From assembly GCA_016716635.1 (NCBI GenBank), contig JADJVZ010000011.1, positions 310,001 through 374,000 of the forward strand: DNA of 64,000 nt, read 5' to 3'. Made by a program: the position numbers and the translations under genes. Below are positions 57,917 to 64,000 of the stretch, in pieces. How positions within the stretch are numbered: position 1 is the first letter of the stretch; each line of letters starts with the position of its first letter. A model generated the notes under the pieces. It was not told the origin of the DNA. It was given only the letters and a program-made list of their open reading frames with translations, and ran no database searches. This DNA is from Micropruina sp. GTDB taxonomy: Bacteria > Actinomycetota > Actinomycetes > Propionibacteriales > Propionibacteriaceae.

Positions 57917-59323
57917 GTGCGTAGAGCGAAAATCGTTTGCACGCTCGGTCCTGCGACCGACGTGCCCGGGGTCCTTGTCCAAATGATCGAGAACGGCATG
58001 AATGTCGCGCGGCTCAACATGAGCCATGGTGACCATGTCGATCACATGGCCCGGCTGAAGTTGGTGCGCGCCGCCGCCGCAACCGCAGGCCGTCCGGTGG
58101 GCGTGTTCGCCGACCTGCAGGGTCCCAAGATCCGTCTGGGTCGCTTTGTCGAAGGCAAGGCGATGCTCGTCAACGGTGCCACCTTTACCATCACGATCGA
58201 CGACGTGCCCGGCACGGCGGAGCGCTGCAGCACCACGCTGAAGACCCTCACCCAGGACGTGAACCCGGGCGACACGATCTTGCTCGACGACGGTCGAATC
58301 CAGTTGACGGCAGTCGAGGTCACTGACACCGATGTCGTCACCGAGGTGGTCGTCGGCGGTCCGATCTCCAACAACAAGGGCATCAACCTGCCCGGGGTCG
58401 CCGTCAGCGTCCCCGCGTTGACCGAGAAGGACACCGCAGACCTGCGCTGGGCGCTGCGCCACGGCGTTGACATGGTCGCGTTGAGCTTCGTCCGGTCGGC
58501 TGAGGACGTCGTGCTGGTGCACAACGTCATGGCGGAGGAGGGCCGCACGGTCCCTGTCATCGCCAAGATCGAAAAGCCGCAGGCCGTCGAGCACTTGGAC
58601 GAGATCATCGACGCCTTCGACGCGTTCATGGTCGCCCGCGGTGACCTCGGCGTCGAGTTGCCGCTCGAGGAGGTTCCGGCCGTCCAAAAGGAGATCATCA
58701 CTAAGGCGCGCCTGTGGGCGAAGCCGGTGATCGTCGCGACCCAGATGCTGGAGTCGATGATCAGCGCTCCGCGTCCGACGCGGGCTGAGGCCTCCGACGT
58801 GGCCAACGCGGTGTTGGACGGCGCCGATGCGGTGATGCTCTCCGGTGAGACCGCGGTGGGCGAATACGCCGTGGGTGCCGTGGCCGTCATGCGTCGGATC
58901 ATTCACAACGTCGAAGACCATGGCCTGCGCAACATCCGCCAGCTGGAGTGGAACCCCCACACGACCTCTGGAGTGGTCGCCAAAGCCGCTGTGGCGGTCG
59001 CTGAGGCCATGGGGGCCAAGTACCTGACCGCATTTACCATCTCGGGCGATACGCCCCACCGCTTGGCGCGTCTGCGGTCGGAGGTGCCGATCATGGCCTT
59101 CACTCCGCTGCCGAAGACGGCGCAGGAGCTGACGCTGTGCTGGGGTGTGCAGACATATGTGACGCCCGAGTACACCTCGACCGAAGACATGGTTCGTTCG
59201 GTGGAGTCGGCCCTCAAGGAGATGGGTCGGGTCACCAAAGGCGACCGGATCGTCATCGTCGCTGGAAATCCCGGACGCCTGGCGGGGAAAACTACCTCGC
59301 TGCGCGTCTACGAAATCGGCTGA
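57917..59323 (+). CDS. pyk: Pyruvate kinase
   Basis: 468 residues from GTG 57917. RRAKIVCTLGPAT at the N-terminus, VARLNMSHG near 32, the FADLQGPKIRLG segment near 70, active-site Lys in VIAKIEKPQAVE near 215, EVARGDLGVE-like MVARGDLGVELPLEEVP near 240 and AEASDVANAVLDGADAVMLSGETAVGEY near 290. Catalyses the last step of glycolysis. TAGGGT (57905-57910) six bases upstream suggests a leaderless start. The stop lies two bases from the 3' end of a convergent tRNA gene. Confidence 0.97.
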   Translation: MRRAKIVCTLGPATDVPGVLVQMIENGMNVARLNMSHGDHVDHMARLKLVRAAAATAGRPVGVFADLQGPKIRLGRFVEGKAMLVNGATFTITIDDVPGTAERCSTTLKTLTQDVNPGDTILLDDGRIQLTAVEVTDTDVVTEVVVGGPISNNKGINLPGVAVSVPALTEKDTADLRWALRHGVDMVALSFVRSAEDVVLVHNVMAEEGRTVPVIAKIEKPQAVEHLDEIIDAFDAFMVARGDLGVELPLEEVPAVQKEIITKARLWAKPVIVATQMLESMISAPRPTRAEASDVANAVLDGADAVMLSGETAVGEYAVGAVAVMRRIIHNVEDHGLRNIRQLEWNPHTTSGVVAKAAVAVAEAMGAKYLTAFTISGDTPHRLARLRSEVPIMAFTPLPKTAQELTLCWGVQTYVTPEYTSTEDMVRSVESALKEMGRVTKGDRIVIVAGNPGRLAGKTTSLRVYEIG

Positions 59324-59325
59324 CG

Positions 59326-59408
59326 TACCGGGAAGGGGAGTCGAACCCCTACGGCCTTGCGGCCAGACGGGTTTGAGCCGTCCGCGTATACCATTCCGCC
59401 ACCCCGGC
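59326..59408 (-). tRNA. tRNA-Leu(CAA)
   Basis: 83 nt. The acceptor arm GCCGGGG pairs with TCCCGGT (one G-T), the anticodon stem GACGG/CCGTC closes a loop CTCAAAC with anticodon CAA, a long variable arm (TGGCCGCAAGGCCG) marks a class II tRNA, and the T-arm AGGGGTTCGACTCCCCT is canonical. No CCA is encoded. Its 3' end is two bases from the pyk stop on the other strand. Confidence 0.95.
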
Positions 59409-59509
59409 GGGTGCGGGAACGATCATGCCATAATCGGCACTGACTGCGGGAATCGACCATGCCTCGGGTGGCATGCGGCCCCAGGGCCCAGAACAGGAAG
59501 TGAGCGATC

Positions 59510-60133
59510 GTGAGCAACGTAGCGCCCGAAGCGAAGCGGGTCCTCGTCGCCGAGGATGAGGCTTTGATCCGACTCGACCTGGTTGAGTTGCTGACCGAAG
59601 AGGGCTACCACGTTGTCGGCGAAACGGGCGACGGCGAGCAGGCCGTCGAGCTGGCTCGCAGCCTTCGCCCCGACCTCGTGGTCATGGACGTCAAGATGCC
59701 GAAGTTGGACGGGATCACGGCCGCGTCGACGATCGCTGAGGAGCGGATCGCCCCGGTCGTCATCCTGACCGCTTTCAGCCAGCGCGACCTCATCGATCGC
59801 GCCCGCGTCGCGGGCGCCATGGCGTACGTCGTGAAGCCGTTCGACGCCTCGGACGTCGTGCCGGCGATCGAGCTGGCCATGGCCCGCTACGCCGAGATCA
59901 GGGCGGTCGAGGAAGAGGTCGAAGACCTTCAGGACCGCCTCGAATCGCGCAAGATCGTCGACCAGGCCAAGGGCATCCTCCAGGAGAGCCTGGGGTTGTC
60001 CGAGCCGGAGGCCTTCCGTTGGATTCAGAAGACGGCCATGGATCTGCGCAAGTCGATGCGTGAGGTCGCCGAGGGCGTCATCGATCACGCCAAGGCCAAC
60101 AAGCCCCCGAAGGCCGCGCCGAAGAAGGACTGA
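59510..60133 (+). CDS. pdtaR: REC-ANTAR response regulator (PdtaR type)
   Basis: 207 residues from GTG 59510. Receiver domain (about 10-125) with acidic pocket AEDEA, phospho-acceptor Asp in VVMDVKMP near residue 63, Thr in ILTAF near 91 and Lys in YVVKPFD near 113. A helical linker and an RNA-binding ANTAR domain (about 145-195: KIVDQAKGILQESLGLSEPEAFRWIQKTAM in part) follow. Phosphorylated by PdtaS-type kinases it binds paired RNA hairpins to prevent termination. Order pyk-pdtaR-polA is as in mycobacteria. A Lys-rich tail ends the protein. Confidence 0.95.
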   Translation: MSNVAPEAKRVLVAEDEALIRLDLVELLTEEGYHVVGETGDGEQAVELARSLRPDLVVMDVKMPKLDGITAASTIAEERIAPVVILTAFSQRDLIDRARVAGAMAYVVKPFDASDVVPAIELAMARYAEIRAVEEEVEDLQDRLESRKIVDQAKGILQESLGLSEPEAFRWIQKTAMDLRKSMREVAEGVIDHAKANKPPKAAPKKD

Positions 60134-60177
60134 CGCTCGGCCGCACTCCGGTCCGGCGTCCACCCCCCAGATCTCTG

Positions 60178-60245
60178 ACGTTGCTTGCGTTAGTGGTCCT
60201 TGCTCGCGCTATATCGCGAGCAACGACGACGAACGCAAGCAACGT
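60178..60245. repeat. 68-bp palindromic element, copy 2 (pdtaR-thioesterase gap)
   Basis: Same length and plan as the copy at 28969-29036: two 32-base arms around TATA, each with two TTGCT[T/C]GCG units. It differs at 14 of 68 positions. Four of the changed pairs keep base pairing (positions 3/66, 9/60, 17/52 and 28/41); four other pairs are lost. TCTCT and AGAGA flank it. It lies between convergent genes. Confidence 0.88.
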
Positions 60246-60286
60246 GCCGCTGAGAGAGAAGGGCTGTGCTGCGGGAAGTGCTGGGG

Positions 60287-60697
60287 TTAGCTGGCCCGGG
60301 GTGGCCGCGGACGCTTGAGGAAGACCGTGATGCGGGCGCTGCAGATGCGGCGCCCCTCGTTCTCCAACACCACGTCGTAGGTGGCTAGGTGGCCGCCGAT
60401 GCGAATCGCGGTGGCAGTGCCGACGACCCAACCGGCGGTGGCCGAACGGTGGTGGGTGGCGTTGATGTCCACACCGGTCACGGCGCCCGTGGGGCCCACT
60501 TCGACGAACGCGGCCACAGAGGCCAGCGTTTCAGCCAACACGCACGAGGCCCCGCCATGCCACAACCCCATGGGTTGAGTGTTGCCCTCGACGGGCATGC
60601 GTCCGACGCAGCGGCTGGGGGTCAGTTCCAGGAACTCCAAACCCATCTTGTCGGCGAGGGCGCCGGCCGCCATGTGGTGCCATTCCGGAAGCGTCAT
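60287..60697 (-). CDS. Hotdog-fold thioesterase (PaaI/MenI type)
   Basis: 136 residues from ATG 60697; GTG 60706 is an alternative. Hotdog signatures: MGLEFLELTPSRCVGRMPVEG near residue 18-40, NTQPMGLWHGGASCVLAETLASVAA near 39-63, and VDINATHHRSATAGWV near 77. A CAGGGT sequence lies seven bases before ATG 60697, an imperfect version of the leaderless -10 pattern. It probably hydrolyses an acyl-CoA such as DHNA-CoA; the substrate is not certain. It diverges from polA. Confidence 0.88.
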   Translation of the reverse strand: MTLPEWHHMAAGALADKMGLEFLELTPSRCVGRMPVEGNTQPMGLWHGGASCVLAETLASVAAFVEVGPTGAVTGVDINATHHRSATAGWVVGTATAIRIGGHLATYDVVLENEGRRICSARITVFLKRPRPPRAS

Positions 60698-60756
60698 GCG
60701 CCCCACCCTGACACAACGGCAGTGGGTTGTCAGTGACGGGGGCTAAAGTCTCTCGC

Positions 60757-63441
60757 GTGTCCGATGCGAACGACGTCCTGCTCCTGATCGACGGCCATTC
60801 GGTGGCCTATCGGGCGTTCTTTGCCCTGCCGGTGGAGAACTTCTCGACCAGCACGGGGCAACACACCAACGCCGTCTACGGCTTCACCTCGATGCTCATC
60901 AACGTTCTGCGCGACGAGAAGCCCACGCACCTAGCGGTGGCTTTCGACGTCTCGCGGCAGACGTTCCGCAGCGCGGCCTACGCCGACTACAAGGCCAATC
61001 GCGCCACGTCCCCCGAGGAGTTCCGGGGCCAGGTCAACCTCATCAAAGAAGTGCTCGACGCGCTCAACATCGTCCACCTGGAACTGGACGGCTTCGAGGC
61101 CGACGACATCATCGCGACGCTGTCGAAGCGTTCCACCGCCGAGGGGTTGCGCACTCTGATCTGCACCGGCGACCGAGACACTCTGCAGCTGGTCAACGAC
61201 CAGGTCACCGTGCTGTATCCGCGCAAGGGGGTCTCGGATCTGGCCCGCATGACGCCGACCAGCGTCGAGGAGCGCTACCTGGTGGCGCCGGCGCGCTACC
61301 CCGAACTCGCCGCGATGGTCGGGGAGACCTCCGACAACCTGCCCGGCGTACCCGGCGTCGGTCCCAAGACGGCCGCCAAGTGGCTTGAGCAGTACGACGG
61401 GCTCGAGAACGTGCTGCGGCGCGCTGACACCCTGCCGGGCAAGGTGGGGGAGTCCTTCCGGGCCCACCTTGACGACGTCCGCCGCAACCGCGAGCTCAAC
61501 GCCCTCGTGGGTGACCTCGACCTGGACGTGACGATCCCCGAACTGAAGCGTCAGGACTGGAACCGCGAGGCCGTCCACACCCTTTTCGACTCGTTGGAGT
61601 TCCGGGTGCTGCGTGACCGGCTGCTCGAGGCGCTGCCCAACGAGGCCCCGCAGGCGAAGGGCTCCTTCGAGGTGCTGGGCGAGGTGCTGGCCCCAGGGGT
61701 GCTAGGCGCCTGGCTCGACACCCACGGCCATTCCCCGCTCACGGGCGTGTCCCCGAACGGACACTGGCGCGCGGGCGAGGGGGACATCACCGGGCTGGCG
61801 TTGGCCAGTTCCGACGCCGCCGCGGCCTGGATCGACACCGCGGCCCTGACGCCCGCTGATGATGCCGCGCTCGGCGCGTGGCTGGCCAACCCGGATCGGC
61901 GCAAGGTGTTGCACGACGCCAAGGGGCCGCTGCTGGCCTTCTGGTCGCGCGGCTGGCAGGTCGAAGGGCTCGCCTCGGATACGCAGCTGGCGGCCTACCT
62001 GCTGCGTCCCGACCAGCGGGTTTACGACCTCGCCGATCTCACCGTCCGTTACCTGCATCGCGACCTCTCGGTGGGAGGCGGGGAAGCGGGTCCGGCATCG
62101 GATCAGTTGGCGTTCGACTTCGAGGATCCGGCCGAGGGGCAGGACGCCATGGTGCGCGCGCGGGCGGTCATCGACCTGGCGGGCGCCCTCGAGGAGGAAC
62201 TGGAGCAGCGGGGCGGCGCCAGCCTGCTGGCCGAGGTCGAGTTGCCGTTGCTCCAGACCCTGGCCCGCATGGAACGGCTCGGCGTCGCCGTCGATGTGCC
62301 AGCGTTGGAGGCGCTGCGTTCCGACTTCGACTCCGCGGTCATTAACGCCGAATCCGACGCCTTCGCAATTCTCGGGCATCCCATCAACTTGGGTTCGCCG
62401 AAGCAGTTGCAGCAGGTGCTCTTCGATGAGCTCGACATGCCCAAGACGCGCAAGACCGCGACCGGCTACACCACCGATGCCGAGGCCCTGGAGAACCTGT
62501 TCGCCAAGACCGAGCATCCGTTCTTGGCCCACCTGCTCCGGCACCGCGACCAGATCCGGCTCCGGCAGACCGTGGAAGGGCTGCTGAAGAGCGTGTCGGC
62601 CGATGGTCGCATCCACACCACCTACGTGCAGACGATCGCCGCGACCGGACGCTTGTCGTCCACCGATCCGAACCTGCAGAACATTCCGATCCGCACCGCG
62701 GACGGGCGCCGCATCCGCGAGGCGTTCGTCGTGGGTGAGGGCTACGAATGCCTGCTCACGGCCGACTACAGCCAGATCGAAATGCGGATCATGGCCGACG
62801 CCTCCGGCGATGAGGGGCTGCTTGAGGCGTTCAGGTCGGGCGTTGACTTCCACGCCGCGACGGCCTCGCGGGTGTTCGGGGTGGCGGCCGATGAGGTTAC
62901 CCCTGAGATGCGGGCCAAGATCAAGGCCATGAACTACGGCCTTGCTTACGGCCTGTCGGCTTTCGGGCTCAGCGGGCAACTGAAGATCGAGGTCTTCGAA
63001 GCGCGCCGGCTCATGGAGGAATACTTCGACACGTTCGGTCACGTCCGTGATTACCTCTCCGATGTCGTTGCCCAGGCGCGCAAGACCGGGTTCACGGAAA
63101 CGATCCTTGGGCGCCGCCGCTACCTGCCTGACCTCACCTCGTCCAACCGGCAGCGCCGCGAAATGGCCGAACGCATGGCCCTCAACGCCCCGATCCAGGG
63201 GTCGGCAGCCGACATCATCAAGGTCGCGATGCTTGACCTCGAAAACGGGTTGGCCCACGAAGGACTGCGCTCGCGGATGTTGCTGCAGGTGCACGACGAG
63301 CTGGTGTTCGAGGTGGCACCGGGCGAGCGCGAGGTGTTGGAGGCGTTGGTCCGCGACAAGATGGGCGGCGCGGTCGACATGACCGTCCCGCTGGAGGTCT
63401 CCGTGGGCACCGGACGCTCGTGGCACGAGGCCGCGCACTGA
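60757..63441 (+). CDS. polA: DNA polymerase I
   Basis: 894 residues from GTG 60757; the longer frame is not used because TAAAGT (60744-60749) ends seven bases before it. 5'-nuclease domain with LLIDGHSVAYRAFFAL, FDVSRQTFR and LPGVPGVGPKTAAKWL. The central exonuclease domain lacks the metal-binding DxE signature (GLALASSDAAAAWID), so proofreading should be absent, as in other actinobacterial PolA. Polymerase motifs A (DYSQIEMRIMADASGD), B (RAKIKAMNYGLAYGLSAFGL) and C (QVHDELVFE) are intact. Confidence 0.98.
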   Translation: MSDANDVLLLIDGHSVAYRAFFALPVENFSTSTGQHTNAVYGFTSMLINVLRDEKPTHLAVAFDVSRQTFRSAAYADYKANRATSPEEFRGQVNLIKEVLDALNIVHLELDGFEADDIIATLSKRSTAEGLRTLICTGDRDTLQLVNDQVTVLYPRKGVSDLARMTPTSVEERYLVAPARYPELAAMVGETSDNLPGVPGVGPKTAAKWLEQYDGLENVLRRADTLPGKVGESFRAHLDDVRRNRELNALVGDLDLDVTIPELKRQDWNREAVHTLFDSLEFRVLRDRLLEALPNEAPQAKGSFEVLGEVLAPGVLGAWLDTHGHSPLTGVSPNGHWRAGEGDITGLALASSDAAAAWIDTAALTPADDAALGAWLANPDRRKVLHDAKGPLLAFWSRGWQVEGLASDTQLAAYLLRPDQRVYDLADLTVRYLHRDLSVGGGEAGPASDQLAFDFEDPAEGQDAMVRARAVIDLAGALEEELEQRGGASLLAEVELPLLQTLARMERLGVAVDVPALEALRSDFDSAVINAESDAFAILGHPINLGSPKQLQQVLFDELDMPKTRKTATGYTTDAEALENLFAKTEHPFLAHLLRHRDQIRLRQTVEGLLKSVSADGRIHTTYVQTIAATGRLSSTDPNLQNIPIRTADGRRIREAFVVGEGYECLLTADYSQIEMRIMADASGDEGLLEAFRSGVDFHAATASRVFGVAADEVTPEMRAKIKAMNYGLAYGLSAFGLSGQLKIEVFEARRLMEEYFDTFGHVRDYLSDVVAQARKTGFTETILGRRRYLPDLTSSNRQRREMAERMALNAPIQGSAADIIKVAMLDLENGLAHEGLRSRMLLQVHDELVFEVAPGEREVLEALVRDKMGGAVDMTVPLEVSVGTGRSWHEAAH

Positions 63442-63926
63442 TGCCCGACGTTCCCGCCGCCCGCGCCGCAGACCTGCTAGCGGCGCGCGTCTTGGCTGCC
63501 GCCGGGTTGCCGTACGTCCTGCACGAGCATGCCCCGGTGCTGGGCGCGGCCGATCACGCCCTGAGCGGGCTCGACCTGCACTCCTCGATGAAGACGCTGT
63601 CGTTCGTCCTCGCCGACGACTCGGTGGTGCTGGTCGGGATCCCCGGGCCGGCGAAGCTCTCCTACGGCGCGCTGGCGCGAGCGCTGGGCGTTCCTCGCTC
63701 GCAGGTGCGTGGGGCCCCGCCGCAGGTCATCGAGGCGCTGGGCATGCAGCCAGGGGGCGTGTGTCCGTTCACGTCCGAGCCCGGGGTGCAGGTGGTGCTG
63801 GATCAGGCCGTGCTGGACATGCCCGTCATCTACTGCGGAAGCGGCCGCCCGGACGTGACCGTCGAGGTCACGCCGGACGTCCTGCTGCGAGCCTGCCCCG
63901 CTGCCGAGGTTGCCGATCTCGGCTGA
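63441..63926 (+). CDS. YbaK/EbsC-type aminoacyl-tRNA deacylase-like protein
   Basis: 161 residues from ATG 63441 (TGATG overlap with polA). LHEHAPVLGAADHA near residue 28, MKTLSFVLADDSVVLVGIPGPAKL near 50-75 and ALGMQPGGVCPFTSEPGVQVVLDQAVLDMPVIYCGSGR (in part) match the YbaK/ProXp fold, with the conserved Lys near 51. Family members hydrolyse mischarged prolyl- or other tRNAs. Last gene of the window; 74 bases follow without a signal. Confidence 0.85.
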   Translation: MPDVPAARAADLLAARVLAAAGLPYVLHEHAPVLGAADHALSGLDLHSSMKTLSFVLADDSVVLVGIPGPAKLSYGALARALGVPRSQVRGAPPQVIEALGMQPGGVCPFTSEPGVQVVLDQAVLDMPVIYCGSGRPDVTVEVTPDVLLRACPAAEVADLG

Positions 63927-64000
63927 GGTCCCCGGTCGGCCTTGCGGGCCCGGGGGGTGCCGATCAGTAGCAGTGTCACTGCATCCTCAGATCAGCGGTC

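Overview
The window looks like a chromosomal segment of a high-GC Actinomycetota. The division cluster has the actinobacterial layout (mraZ to ftsZ, then pgeF, sepF, a YggT protein and a Wag31/DivIVA homologue). There is also a PASTA kinase, a PdtaR-type ANTAR regulator and a DNA polymerase I whose proofreading site looks degenerate. GTG and TTG starts are frequent. Many genes start 5 to 7 bases after a TANNNT -10 box, which suggests leaderless mRNAs. A Propionibacteriaceae-like host is plausible but is inference; no 16S gene is present.

Region 1 (1-8380): a truncated SAM methyltransferase, a membrane-anchored DsbA-like protein, a metallo-beta-lactamase-fold hydrolase, a PknL-like PASTA kinase, thiE, a polyprenyl diphosphate synthase, metF, and a Phd/RelE toxin-antitoxin pair preceded by a 30-bp palindrome.

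Region 2 (8464-10880) is the most unusual part. A Ro60 (TROVE/VWA) gene is preceded on the same strand by about 600 bases that fold into four tandem Y-RNA-like units. Each has a long closing stem and a Ro-binding-like GCCGAAG or GCCGGAG strand. Inside are tRNA-like hairpins, one with near-perfect T-arm and D-arm in permuted order. A small HTH-like protein follows Ro60.

Region 3 (11050-23993): two tandem Tat-exported esterases, HelD, a three-gene ABC exporter operon, a DEAD-box helicase with a long leader, a cytidylate-kinase-like protein coupled to an FAD oxidoreductase, a NERD protein, a DUF11-type surface protein behind an attenuator-like hairpin, and a NUDIX hydrolase.

Region 4 (24035-30846): an SOS mutagenesis operon. 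A perfect LexA box is followed by a leader hairpin, a DUF6504 protein, a SAV_6107/HEPN-like protein, dnaE2 and dinB, then a DUF3040 protein. A 68-bp palindrome between dnaE2 and dinB has a second copy 31 kb away (60178-60245); the two copies differ by four compensatory base-pair changes.

Region 5 (30930-37606): a gene desert with a decayed transposase fragment and an 81-bp inverted repeat, then citrate synthase and a MoxR-DUF58-transglutaminase operon.

Region 6 (37742-55808): the dcw cluster, with a four-repeat MraZ operator, a structured mraZ-rsmH leader that may be an mraW RNA motif, and most genes overlapping by 1 to 4 bases.

Region 7 (55891-64000): DksA/TraR-like protein, lspA, an RluD-family pseudouridine synthase, pyk, tRNA-Leu(CAA), pdtaR, a hotdog thioesterase, polA and a YbaK-type deacylase.
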